A stretch of DNA of 21,136 nucleotides from JBKECO01 sp047974745. GTDB taxonomy: Bacteria > Bacillota > Clostridia > Lachnospirales > Lachnospiraceae. This document shows positions 1 to 7,428 of this stretch, piece by piece. Within the stretch, counting starts at the first letter, position 1, and each line of letters starts with the position of its first letter. The translations under genes and the position numbers were made by a program. Location: NCBI GenBank assembly GCA_047974745.1, contig JBKECO010000067.1:1-21136 (forward strand), written 5' to 3'. The notes beneath the pieces were generated by a model. That model had not been told where the DNA came from. It did not search any database and was given only the letters and a program-made list of their open reading frames with translations.

Positions 1-64
1 GCTCAGCTGGGAGAGCATCTGCCTTACAAGCAGAGGGTCATAGGTTCGAGCCCTATAGGTCCCA
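1..64 (+). tRNA. tRNA-Val (anticodon TAC), 5' end cut off by the window
   Basis: The D stem GCTC/GAGC, the anticodon stem TCTGC/GCAGA around loop CTTACAA (anticodon TAC, reads GTA), the T stem ATAGG/CCTAT with loop TTCGAGC, and the 3' acceptor strand AGGTCCC plus discriminator A are all intact. The 5' acceptor strand lies outside the window. This is the first visible member of a closely spaced tRNA array. Confidence 0.93.
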
Positions 65-89
65 TTTTTGTAAACTTTAAAAATGAATT

Positions 90-162
90 GCAGATGTGGC
101 ACAATTGCCAGAGCAGCTGATTTGTAATCAGCAGGTTATCGGTTAGAGTCCGATCATCGTCT
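90..162 (+). tRNA. tRNA-Thr (anticodon TGT), degenerate; possible pseudo-tRNA
   Basis: The anticodon arm is perfect (GCTGA/TCAGC around TTTGTAA, anticodon TGT) and the T stem ATCGG/CCGAT pairs. The rest is damaged. The acceptor GCAGATG/CATCGTC has two adjacent mismatches (positions 2-71 and 3-70). The D stem GCAC/GAGC has an A-A mismatch. The invariant GG of the D loop reads GC. The T loop is TTAGAGT instead of TTCGAGT, so C56 is lost. G19 and C56 normally form the elbow tertiary pair, and both are changed. The encoded RNA may be non-functional or a decayed redundant copy, or these bases may be sequence errors. Confidence 0.8.
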
Positions 163-186
163 TCACAATTTCATATAGTTTAAAAT

Positions 187-267
187 TGGCAGATTCCCGA
201 GTGGCCAAAGGGGACAGACTGTAAATCTGCTGCAAATGCTTCGATGGTTCGAATCCATCTCTGCCCA
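187..267 (+). tRNA. tRNA-Tyr (anticodon GTA), class II with long variable arm
   Basis: It has the typical tyrosine D arm CCCGAGTGGCCAAAGGGG, anticodon loop CTGTAAA (GTA), a long variable arm, and T stem GATGG/CCATC with loop TTCGAAT. The acceptor reads TGGCAGA/TCTGCCC plus A, so positions 1-72 are T-C where G-C is expected. The base of the anticodon stem has an A-C mismatch (ACAGA/TCTGC). If the 5' base is really T, the first acceptor pair, a bacterial TyrRS identity element, is missing. The gene is otherwise complete. Confidence 0.88.
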
Positions 268-282
268 TTTAAAACTTAATAG

Positions 283-356
283 CGCGGGGTGGAGCAGTCT
301 GGAAGCTCGTCGGGCTCATAACCCGAAGGTCATAGGTTCAAATCCTGTCCCCGCAA
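283..356 (+). tRNA. Initiator tRNA-fMet (anticodon CAT)
   Basis: Both initiator hallmarks are visible. The 1-72 position is an unpaired C-A (CGCGGGG against CCCCGCA, discriminator A), and the anticodon stem TCGGG/CCCGA carries three consecutive G-C pairs flanking CTCATAA. The D stem, T stem ATAGG/CCTGT and loop TTCAAAT are intact. It would deliver formyl-methionine to the ribosomal P site. It sits 15 nt after the Tyr gene and 5 nt before the Phe gene, so it is presumably part of one polycistronic tRNA transcript. Confidence 0.95.
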
Positions 357-361
357 TTTTT

Positions 362-434
<73 letters not shown>

Positions 435-459
435 TTCTTTAACTCATAAAATAGAATAT

Positions 460-532
460 GGGATATTAGCTCAGTTGGTAGAGCACTTGACTTTTAATCT
501 AGTTGTCCGGGGTTCGAATCCCCGATGTCTCA
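460..532 (+). tRNA. tRNA-Lys (anticodon TTT)
   Basis: The acceptor GGGATAT/ATGTCTC pairs with two G-T wobbles, the discriminator is A, and the D arm and T arm (CGGGG/CCCCG, loop TTCGAAT) are canonical. The anticodon stem CTTGA/TCTAG around CTTTTAA has a T-T mismatch in the middle, where TCAAG would be expected. It is the last gene of the array and is followed after 8 nt by the terminator. Confidence 0.92.
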
Positions 533-540
533 CTAATGAA

Positions 541-585
541 AAGCCATAGAAACGTTGCAGGTTCAATGTTTCTATGGCTTTTTTT
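541..585 (+). terminator. Rho-independent terminator of the tRNA array
   Basis: A perfect 13-bp stem (541-553 with 568-580, AAGCCATAGAAAC against GTTTCTATGGCTT) closes a 14-nt loop and runs directly into a T tract ending at 585. It lies just after tRNA-Lys. Confidence 0.92.
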
Positions 586-952
586 GTTGATCACACAGAT
601 ATTGCGATAAATGCAGGTTGAAGTTTTATACATTGCATGCTAGTATGAATTAGACCCTATATTGGCGATTACGTTATATATCTGTGAAAAATATTGCACG
701 CTGATATTCAGAACGTTAATTTCACCCATAATTTTGAATGATTTCTTGTACATAATGATCAGGAAAGATGAAATAACGTTGAAATTTTGACAAATAAATT
801 GGATAGATTTGCTTATTTTTTAATGCGGGATTTAAAAGAACATGACGGTGAAAAAATACAAGAATAAAAATGAATAAAATTGATGAATACGTAATCGAAT
901 ATTTGTTTTATATGTACTAAAAGCATGCAACATATAAAATATTTATAAAAAT
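586..952. other. AT-rich intergenic stretch without a recognisable gene
   Basis: No open frame with a ribosome binding site is seen on either strand. The only structure noticed is an imperfect inverted repeat, AACGTTAATTTCA (712-724) against TGAAATAACGTT (769-780), about 44 nt apart. A TTGACA at 787-792 has no convincing -10 partner. The stretch separates the tRNA terminator from the atp promoter and may hold upstream control sites. Confidence 0.6.
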
Positions 953-981
953 TTGACAACAAAATGTAAAAATCCTAGAAT
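953..981 (+). promoter_or_regulatory. Promoter of the ATP synthase operon
   Basis: TTGACA (953-958), a 17-nt spacer and TAGAAT (976-981) give a near-consensus sigma-A promoter. Transcription should start near 988, about 40 nt before the atpB start codon. Confidence 0.85.
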
Positions 982-1027
982 TGTGGAAGTTGCGTAGCAC
1001 AGAACAACGCAGGAAGGATGTGATGAA

Positions 1028-1717
1028 ATGGGAGGCCTCGGTGAAAGCCTTGTTGGCGACATGGGCGTACGAACGGTATTTACAATTCCTATGTTCGGAG
1101 GAATACCCGTAAAAGAGTCAGTCATTGTGACGTGGATCATTATGGCAGGAATTTTGGTCGCGAGCGCCATTTTAGTACGGGATCTCAAAATAGAGAATCC
1201 AGGCAAAAAACAGCTACTGCTGGAGAAGGCAGTAGGCGGAATCTACAATTTCTTTGATGATGTTATGGGAGGTCATGGAAAGGCGTATATTCCTTATCTG
1301 ATTTCGATCGGACTTTATATTGCTTTTTCAGATTTGATTGGAATTATTGGATTAAAGCCCCCGACTATGGATCTTAATGTGACAGCGACACTGGCAATTC
1401 TCAGCATACTGCTGATCCAGACTGCCGGAATCAGAAAACGTGGAATAAAGGGCTGGTTAAAGAGCTTTACGGAACCAATGCTTCTGATTCTGCCACTCAA
1501 TATCATGGAGCTGATCATCAAGCCATTATCACTTTGTATGCGACTTTTTGGAAATATACTTGGCGCCTATATTATTATGGAACTGATAAAATTTGTTGTT
1601 CCCGCTGTGATACCGGCAGTTTTTAGTATTTATTTTGACATTTTTGATGGATTGCTCCAGGCGTATATCTTTGTGTTCCTAACGTCGTTGTTTATCGGAG
1701 AATCCATGGGAGAATAA
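1028..1717 (+). CDS. atpB: ATP synthase Fo subunit a
   Basis: This is the membrane subunit a of the F-type ATP synthase (229 aa), which forms the two ion half-channels next to the c-ring. About five to six hydrophobic segments are visible (roughly residues 33-50, 86-106, 115-133, 150-170, 176-195 and 200-222). The essential arginine is R172 in the family motif RLFGN. GGAAGG at 1012-1017 sets the start at 1028; nearby ATGs at 1018 and 1023 are out of frame. It is the first gene of the atpBEFHAGDC operon, with no atpI in front. The family assignment is secure. The coupling ion is not decided by this subunit. Confidence 0.96.
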   Translation: MGGLGESLVGDMGVRTVFTIPMFGGIPVKESVIVTWIIMAGILVASAILVRDLKIENPGKKQLLLEKAVGGIYNFFDDVMGGHGKAYIPYLISIGLYIAFSDLIGIIGLKPPTMDLNVTATLAILSILLIQTAGIRKRGIKGWLKSFTEPMLLILPLNIMELIIKPLSLCMRLFGNILGAYIIMELIKFVVPAVIPAVFSIYFDIFDGLLQAYIFVFLTSLFIGESMGE

Positions 1718-1762
1718 TTGACACTTATTGTATAGAGTAAGACCAAAAAAGGAGAGAATAGT

Positions 1763-1993
1763 ATGGATATATCAACATTTGTAGCAATTGGAGCAGGAAT
1801 CGCAGTATTAACAGGATTTGGAGCAGGAATCGGCATTGGCCATGCAACAGCAGGAGCAACGGAAGCGATTGCAAGACAGCCGGAAGCAGAAGGAAAAATA
1901 AATAAGACATTTATTCTTGGTTGTGCGCTTGCAGAGTCGACAGCGATCTACGGTCTAGTCGTGGCACTGCTCATCATCCTTACATTGAAATAG
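1763..1993 (+). CDS. atpE: ATP synthase Fo subunit c
   Basis: This is the ring-forming proteolipid (76 aa), two transmembrane helices joined by the polar loop ARQPEA (R38-Q39-P40) that contacts the gamma/epsilon stalk. Helix 1 has the glycine repeat GFGAGIGIG needed for helix packing. The ion-binding carboxylate is E58, followed by S59 and T60. That AEST motif is shared with Na+-translocating rings such as that of Ilyobacter, but the helix-1 glutamine that completes the Na+ site there is Ile25 here. A good ribosome binding site (AAGGAGAGAA) precedes the ATG. Coupling is probably to protons, but the site is a hybrid. Confidence 0.95.
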   Translation: MDISTFVAIGAGIAVLTGFGAGIGIGHATAGATEAIARQPEAEGKINKTFILGCALAESTAIYGLVVALLIILTLK

Positions 1994-2019
1994 CACATAG
2001 AAAGCAAAGGTGAGGAAAT

Positions 2020-2472
2020 ATGCTAAATTTGGATCCGTGGAGCATTTTCTGGACATTATTCAATGTGTTGGTACTCTATCTGATCGTGAGACGTTTTTTG
2101 GTTGGTCCAATTATGAAAGTAATCAACCAGAGAGAAGAGTTTATAGCCAGTCAGCTGGATAGTGCTAAAACAAGTATGGATCAGGCAGATAAGATCCGCA
2201 ATGAGTATCAGGAGAAATTAAAATCTTCCCATGCTCAGGCAGAAGAAATTTTTATGACGGCAAAAACCCGTGCATCTGCGGAGTATGACAGAATACTTGC
2301 AGAGTCAAAGGTGGAAGCAGATCAGATTCTGGAGAAGGCAAAACAGGAAATTGAGAATGAAAAAGTAAGAGCGAAAGAAGAGGTGCAGACAGAAATTGCA
2401 CAGCTTGCAATGCTGGCTGCAAGAAAGATTATAAAGACAGGTGAAATTCATGACGCAGGAAGCAATGAATAA
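2020..2472 (+). CDS. atpF: ATP synthase Fo subunit b
   Basis: This is the peripheral-stalk subunit b (150 aa). A single N-terminal membrane helix (about residues 8-28) is followed by a long, charged, heptad-like coiled coil rich in E, K, A and Q that extends to the top of F1, where it binds delta. The length is slightly short but normal for the family. The 3' end overlaps the start of atpH, which suggests translational coupling in the usual b-delta order. Confidence 0.95.
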   Translation: MLNLDPWSIFWTLFNVLVLYLIVRRFLVGPIMKVINQREEFIASQLDSAKTSMDQADKIRNEYQEKLKSSHAQAEEIFMTAKTRASAEYDRILAESKVEADQILEKAKQEIENEKVRAKEEVQTEIAQLAMLAARKIIKTGEIHDAGSNE

Positions 2473-2968
2473 TGCAATCGTTCTTTTTGAACTCGGAGTA
2501 GAACGGAAAGATGTGGAAGAGGCTGAGCGAATTTATAAGCTTACACCAGAACTACAGAGCATTTTTTCGAATCCAACAATCGTATACCGAGAGAAACAGA
2601 AATTGGTGCAGGATATTTTTGAAAAAGAGGATTTTTCCCTGATTTTTATAAATTTCTTAAAGGAGCTTTGTAAAAATTATATGATTGATAAAATGGATGA
2701 AATTTTTGACTATTATTATCAATACTGGGATACGAAGAATAGAATCATAAATGCTACACTAGCCTATGCATCAGAACCAGAGCAGGATAAGAAAGATGAA
2801 ATCCTTCTGTTCCTGGAGCAAAAATACCCGGATCAAAAGATTCAGATGAAGGAAGAGAAAAGACCGGAACTGCTGGGTGGATTTGTCCTTTATGTGGGAC
2901 ATGAAGAGTATGACTGGAGCTTCGATGGTTCATTGAAACAACTTGAAAGAAAATTGACAAGGAGGTGA
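2450..2968 (+). CDS. atpH: ATP synthase F1 subunit delta
   Basis: This is the delta subunit (172 aa from this start), the clamp between the b stalk and the alpha3-beta3 head. It is a helical N-terminal domain followed by a small C-terminal beta part with the family ending (GGFVLYVG, then D-x-S-x-x-x-x-L near the C terminus). Three starts are possible: GTG 2441, ATG 2450 and ATG 2465. ATG 2450 is preferred because AGGTG at 2439-2443 lies at a good distance, but ATG 2465 also has an AGGA upstream. The gene overlaps atpF by 23 nt. Its stop TGA lies inside the Shine-Dalgarno region of atpA. Confidence 0.93.
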   Translation: MTQEAMNNAIVLFELGVERKDVEEAERIYKLTPELQSIFSNPTIVYREKQKLVQDIFEKEDFSLIFINFLKELCKNYMIDKMDEIFDYYYQYWDTKNRIINATLAYASEPEQDKKDEILLFLEQKYPDQKIQMKEEKRPELLGGFVLYVGHEEYDWSFDGSLKQLERKLTRR

Positions 2969-2973
2969 ATCCT

Positions 2974-4509
2974 GTGAGTGGGATCAGTGCTACAGATATA
3001 ATATCGATAATCCGCAGTGAAATAGAAGAGTTTAACTGGGATCAGGAGAGCAAGGAAACAGGAACGGTCATCTGGGTCGGCGATGGAATTGCTACAATCT
3101 ATGGAATCGATCATGCGATGTACGGCGAGATCATTATTTTTGAAAATGGTGTCAGAGGTATGGTTCAGGATATTCGCCGGAATGAAATTGGCTGCATTCT
3201 ATTTGGTGATGATATAGGAATCAAAGAGGGAACAAAGGTTTCCAGAACAAAAAAAAGGGCAGGTATACCGGTCGGGCAGAATTTTGTAGGCAGGATTATC
3301 AATGCATTAGGTGAGCCGATCGATGGAAAAGGCGAGATCATTGCAAGTGACTACAGACCGATCGAAGAACAGGCACCTGGAATCGTAGATAGAAAATCGG
3401 TGACAACACCCATGGAGACCGGAATCCTTGCAATAGATTCAATGTTTCCGATTGGACGCGGACAGCGTGAGCTGATTATTGGGGACCGACAGACAGGAAA
3501 GACTTCAATTGCTACAGATACGATCATAAATCAAAAAGGTAAAGGTGTGATCTGCGTCTATGTTGCAATCGGACAGAAAGCTTCTAGTGTGGCGCAGATT
3601 GTTTCGACCTTGACCAAGCACGATGCAATGGACTACAGTATCGTGATTTCTTCCACCGCAAGTGATCCGGCTCCATTGCAGTATATCGCCCCATATGCCG
3701 GAACCTCACTGGCTGAATATTTTATGTATCAGGGACAGGATGTACTTATCATTTATGATGATTTGTCTAAGCATGCTGTTGCTTATAGAGCGATTTCGCT
3801 GCTCTTAGAACGTTCCCCGGGTCGTGAAGCATATCCCGGCGATGTTTTTTACCTGCATTCAAGATTATTGGAAAGATCTGCACGGCTGTGTGATGAGAAT
3901 GGAGGAGGCTCTATTACAGCACTTCCCATCATTGAAACACAGGCTGGAGACTTGTCAGCATATATTCCGACAAATGTCATCTCCATTACAGATGGCCAGA
4001 TATTTTTAGAAAGCAATCTGTTCTTTGCAGGAATGAGACCGGCTGTAAATGTAGGTCTGTCTGTCTCCCGTGTTGGCGGTGCAGCTCAGAAAAAGGCGAT
4101 GAAAAAAGCATCAGGAAGTATCAGGATCGATCTGGCGCAGTATCGCGAAATGGAGATCTTCACACAGTTCGCTTCTGACTTGGATGAGAGTACCAAGAGG
4201 CAGCTCTCACATGGCTCTGCTTTGATGGAGCTTTTGAAACAACCTCTATACCATCCATTATCGATGCAGCATCAGGTGATCACATTATTAGCAGCTGGGC
4301 ATGATCTTTTTGATACGACTCCAACGAACAAAATAAAGGAGCTTCAGAGGGATCTTCTCAATTATTTCGATATGGCTCATGTTGAGATCGTCAATGAGTT
4401 AGACCAAAAAGGAGATCTGTCAGATGACCTTAAGAACAGTATTCTCGTTGCAGTGGATGAATTTAAGACAAATCGTAATTTAGACAGTGAACCGAAAGAG
4501 GAAGAATAG
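2974..4509 (+). CDS. atpA: ATP synthase F1 subunit alpha
   Basis: This is the non-catalytic nucleotide-binding subunit (511 aa) of the F1 hexamer. The N-terminal beta-barrel is followed by the P-loop GDRQTGKT (about residues 170-177), the Walker B strand DVLIIYDD (about 256-263) and the arginine finger R366 in the motif SVSRVGG, which reaches into the catalytic site of beta. The start is taken as GTG 2974 because AAGGAGGTG (2959-2967) sits 6-7 nt upstream. The earlier in-frame GTG 2965 is part of that ribosome binding site and would add only three residues. Confidence 0.97.
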   Translation: MSGISATDIISIIRSEIEEFNWDQESKETGTVIWVGDGIATIYGIDHAMYGEIIIFENGVRGMVQDIRRNEIGCILFGDDIGIKEGTKVSRTKKRAGIPVGQNFVGRIINALGEPIDGKGEIIASDYRPIEEQAPGIVDRKSVTTPMETGILAIDSMFPIGRGQRELIIGDRQTGKTSIATDTIINQKGKGVICVYVAIGQKASSVAQIVSTLTKHDAMDYSIVISSTASDPAPLQYIAPYAGTSLAEYFMYQGQDVLIIYDDLSKHAVAYRAISLLLERSPGREAYPGDVFYLHSRLLERSARLCDENGGGSITALPIIETQAGDLSAYIPTNVISITDGQIFLESNLFFAGMRPAVNVGLSVSRVGGAAQKKAMKKASGSIRIDLAQYREMEIFTQFASDLDESTKRQLSHGSALMELLKQPLYHPLSMQHQVITLLAAGHDLFDTTPTNKIKELQRDLLNYFDMAHVEIVNELDQKGDLSDDLKNSILVAVDEFKTNRNLDSEPKEEE

Positions 4510-4525
4510 ATAAGCGGGTGAAGAT

Positions 4526-5419
4526 ATGGCCAATACAAAAGAAATTCAGGAAAGAATGAAAAGCATTCAAGATACCATGAAAATCACGAATGCCATGTAT
4601 ATGATTTCATCCTCAAAGCTCAAAAAATCAAGAAAATCACTAGAAGCAACAGAGCCATATTTTTACACTCTGCAATCGACTATGCGAAGAATCCTAAGGC
4701 ACCTTCCTAATGTGGAAAGTATCTATTTTAGAGATACTTCCAAAATAGAAGAACACCAGAAAAAAATCGGATACATTGTGGTTACAGCGGATAAAGGACT
4801 TGCCGGAGCTTATAATCATAACGTTACGAAGATGGCAGAGCAGCATCTGTCAAAAGGCTGTAATAATAAATTGTATGTTCTGGGTGAACTGGGAAGGCAC
4901 TATTTTGAAAAGCATGGCATTACGATCGATCAGCAATTTCATTACACAGTGCAGAATCCAACACTGAGCAGAGCAAGAAATATGACAGAGTTCATTTTGG
5001 ATCTTTATAAAAATAAGGAGCTGGATGAAATATATGTGATCTATACACGTATGATGAATGCAATCACAGTAGAACCGCAGCTGCTGCAGCTGCTTCCACT
5101 GAAAAGAGAAGATTTTAAGCAAAAAGTACCATCTGATATTTTTGCGGAAGAGCTGTCATTTTTGCCTTCACCTGAGGCGGTGGTAGATCATATCGTACCG
5201 GATTTTCTTGTTGGATTTATATATGGAGCATTAGTCGAGTCTTTTTCCAGTGAGCAAAATTCAAGAATGCAGGCAATGGAATCTGCAACAAATAGTGCAA
5301 GGGACATGCTTCATGATCTGACGATCTTGTACAATCGTGCAAGGCAGGCTGCAATCACGCAGGAGATAACAGAAGTGATTGCCGGAGCCAAGGCTCAGAA
5401 AAAGAAAAAGAAGCGTTAA
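4526..5419 (+). CDS. atpG: ATP synthase F1 subunit gamma
   Basis: This is the central rotor shaft (297 aa). The N-terminal helix (IQERMKSIQDTMKITNAMY) and the C-terminal helix (ARQAAITQEITEVIAGA) are the two antiparallel strands of the coiled coil that turns inside the alpha3-beta3 head. The middle part is the Rossmann-like domain. The ending is unusually lysine-rich (AQKKKKKR). It sits 16 nt after atpA with a GGGTGAAG ribosome binding site. Confidence 0.95.
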   Translation: MANTKEIQERMKSIQDTMKITNAMYMISSSKLKKSRKSLEATEPYFYTLQSTMRRILRHLPNVESIYFRDTSKIEEHQKKIGYIVVTADKGLAGAYNHNVTKMAEQHLSKGCNNKLYVLGELGRHYFEKHGITIDQQFHYTVQNPTLSRARNMTEFILDLYKNKELDEIYVIYTRMMNAITVEPQLLQLLPLKREDFKQKVPSDIFAEELSFLPSPEAVVDHIVPDFLVGFIYGALVESFSSEQNSRMQAMESATNSARDMLHDLTILYNRARQAAITQEITEVIAGAKAQKKKKKR

Positions 5420-5448
5420 TAATATGCAGCGAAGGAGGTTTTCTGGTT

Positions 5449-6849
5449 ATGCTGACTGGAAAAATAGTAGAGGTTCTTGGACCGGTAGTGGATGTAGAAT
5501 TCGAAGGAAAAGAATTGCCGGCCATTGATGATGCACTTGAGGTTCACTTCAATGATGAGAGACGTGTCATGGAGGTGGCACAGCATATAGGAAATCACGT
5601 GGTGCGATGTATTATGCTTGCAACAAGCGATGGCTTATCCAGAGATATGGAAGTAATTTCAACAGGTTCCGGAATCAAAGTTCCGGTTGGTGAACAGACC
5701 CTGGGACGTCTTTTCAATGTATTAGGAGATGTGATCGATGGAAAAGGACCGATAGAGGGTTCCGAGCAGTGGGTCATCCACAGAGATCCACCTTCCTTTG
5801 AAGAACAAAAACCGGCTGTTGAGATTCTGGAAACAGGTATTAAGGTAATCGATTTGCTGGCACCCTATGCAAAGGGAGGAAAAATTGGACTCTTTGGAGG
5901 AGCTGGAGTTGGAAAGACTGTGTTGATACAGGAATTGATCACCAACGTTGCAACGCAGCATGGAGGCTATTCCATTTTTACCGGTGTTGGAGAACGATCG
6001 AGAGAAGGAAATGACCTTTGGACCGAGATGTCGGAATCCGGTGTTCTGGAAAAAACAGCATTAGTATTTGGTCAAATGAATGAACCGCCTGGTGCACGTA
6101 TGCGTGTTGCACAGACTGGTCTTACCATGGCTGAGTATTTCAGAGATGAGAAGCATCAGAATGTACTTTTGTTTATTGATAATATTTTCAGATTTATACA
6201 GGCTGGTTCTGAAGTTTCAGCGTTACTAGGCAGAATGCCCTCTGCCGTTGGCTATCAGCCGACACTTGCAACAGAGATGGGAGAGCTTCAAGAACGTATT
6301 GCTTCCACACAAAAAGGCTCCGTGACATCTGTGCAGGCAGTCTATGTTCCAGCGGATGACTTTACAGATCCAGCGCCGGCAACGACGTTTGCACATCTTG
6401 ATGCAACGACTGTACTGTCCAGAAAAATCGTAGAACAGGGAATCTATCCGGCAGTCGATCCGTTAGAGTCCTCATCTCGTATCCTTGAGCCGGATATTCT
6501 GGGAGAAGAGCATTATAACACAGCCAGAAAAGTACAGGAAACCTTACAAAAATATAAGGAATTACAGGATATTATTGCCATACTCGGAATGGAAGAGCTC
6601 TCAGATGAAGATCAGAGTACTGTTTTTCGTGCGAGAAAGATTCAAAAATTCTTATCCCAGCCATTCCATGTAGCAGAGAACTTTACGGGAATCAAGGGTA
6701 TTTATGTTCCGTTGAAAGAAACGATCCGTGCATTCAAAGCAATTATTGAAGGGGAGATGGATGAATACCCGGAAAATGCTTTCTTTAATGTCGGCACGGT
6801 CGAGGACGTCATCGCAAAGGCAAAATCAATGAGTGAACGAAATGCTTAA
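5449..6849 (+). CDS. atpD: ATP synthase F1 subunit beta
   Basis: This is the catalytic subunit (466 aa) that makes ATP from ADP and phosphate. The P-loop GGAGVGKT is at about residues 150-157. The general-base glutamate is E182 in GERSREGNDLW. The Walker B region reads LLFIDNIFRF, and the loop LLGRMPSAVGYQPTL is followed by the DELSEED-like sequence EELSDEDQ near the C terminus. A strong AAGGAGG is placed 10 nt before the ATG. All landmarks are intact. Confidence 0.97.
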   Translation: MLTGKIVEVLGPVVDVEFEGKELPAIDDALEVHFNDERRVMEVAQHIGNHVVRCIMLATSDGLSRDMEVISTGSGIKVPVGEQTLGRLFNVLGDVIDGKGPIEGSEQWVIHRDPPSFEEQKPAVEILETGIKVIDLLAPYAKGGKIGLFGGAGVGKTVLIQELITNVATQHGGYSIFTGVGERSREGNDLWTEMSESGVLEKTALVFGQMNEPPGARMRVAQTGLTMAEYFRDEKHQNVLLFIDNIFRFIQAGSEVSALLGRMPSAVGYQPTLATEMGELQERIASTQKGSVTSVQAVYVPADDFTDPAPATTFAHLDATTVLSRKIVEQGIYPAVDPLESSSRILEPDILGEEHYNTARKVQETLQKYKELQDIIAILGMEELSDEDQSTVFRARKIQKFLSQPFHVAENFTGIKGIYVPLKETIRAFKAIIEGEMDEYPENAFFNVGTVEDVIAKAKSMSERNA

Positions 6850-6860
6850 GAGGTGAATAC

Positions 6861-7271
6861 ATGAGTGCATTTTACTTAAAAATCATATCAGCGAACCGAG
6901 TGTTTTTTGCAGGAAAGTGCCGTTCTATCATAGTACCAGGTTATGATGGGGAAAAAGAGATTCTTGCCCATCACGAAGATATGGTAATTGCGGTAAATGA
7001 TGGAGACGCACGTTTTCAAGAAGAAGGAAGTTCGGATTGGAGACATGCTATTGTTGGAATCGGATTTATTCAGATCGCCAACAATCGAGTGACTCTTTTG
7101 GTCGAAACGGCAGAAAAGCCAGAAGAAATCGATATCGCAAGAGCAAGAGAGGCCAAAGAGAGAGCGGAGGAAAACATGCGTCAGAAACAGAGTATTAAGG
7201 AATACTACCATTCCAGCGCATCCCTTGCCAGGGCTATGGCTCGTCTGCGAGTCGTGGATAAAAATGTATAG
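6861..7271 (+). CDS. atpC: ATP synthase F1 subunit epsilon
   Basis: This is the rotor subunit (136 aa) that couples gamma to the c-ring and, in many bacteria, brakes ATP hydrolysis. The N-terminal beta-sandwich contains PGYDGEKEILAHHEDMV, a variant of the family's usual PG..GE.G.L..H..M pattern. The C-terminal helical hairpin is rich in A, R, E and K and ends with LARAMARLRV. It is the last gene of the operon and is followed by the terminator at 7297-7349. Confidence 0.94.
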   Translation: MSAFYLKIISANRVFFAGKCRSIIVPGYDGEKEILAHHEDMVIAVNDGDARFQEEGSSDWRHAIVGIGFIQIANNRVTLLVETAEKPEEIDIARAREAKERAEENMRQKQSIKEYYHSSASLARAMARLRVVDKNV

Positions 7272-7296
7272 CAGGTGCCACAGCAAACGCACCTTT

Positions 7297-7349
7297 AGAC
7301 TGTTAATTAGATGGAGGAATTAGGCCGCTGTCTTATTGGCAGTCTTTTT
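7297..7349 (+). terminator. Terminator of the atp operon
   Basis: AGACTGTTAATTAGA (7297-7311) pairs with TCTTATTGGCAGTCT (7331-7345) over 14 of 15 positions, counting two G-T pairs. A T run follows at 7345-7349. A smaller stem (AGGTGC/GCACCT, 7273-7294) lies just before it. Confidence 0.8.
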
Positions 7350-7380
7350 ACGTTCATAAGATGTAGAAAAAATCTGATTT

Positions 7381-7391
7381 TGTAGTATAAT
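7381..7391 (+). promoter_or_regulatory. Possible promoter of the flippase gene
   Basis: A perfect -10 hexamer TATAAT is at 7386-7391. The matching -35 position (near 7362-7368) is poor, so this is a weak or activated promoter, or expression depends partly on read-through of the atp terminator. Confidence 0.4.
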
Positions 7392-7428
7392 AAATGAATC
7401 GGGTCAAGAAATAAAAGAAGAGGTGAAT

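Noticed and set aside
787..818. Second promoter candidate TTGACA...TTATTT upstream of atpB
   Set aside because: No -10 box at a spacing of 16-18; the site at 953-981 is far better.
823..867. 14-codon frame MRDLKEHDGEKIQE before the atp promoter
   Set aside because: No Shine-Dalgarno sequence and no promoter worth trusting; chance frame in AT-rich DNA.
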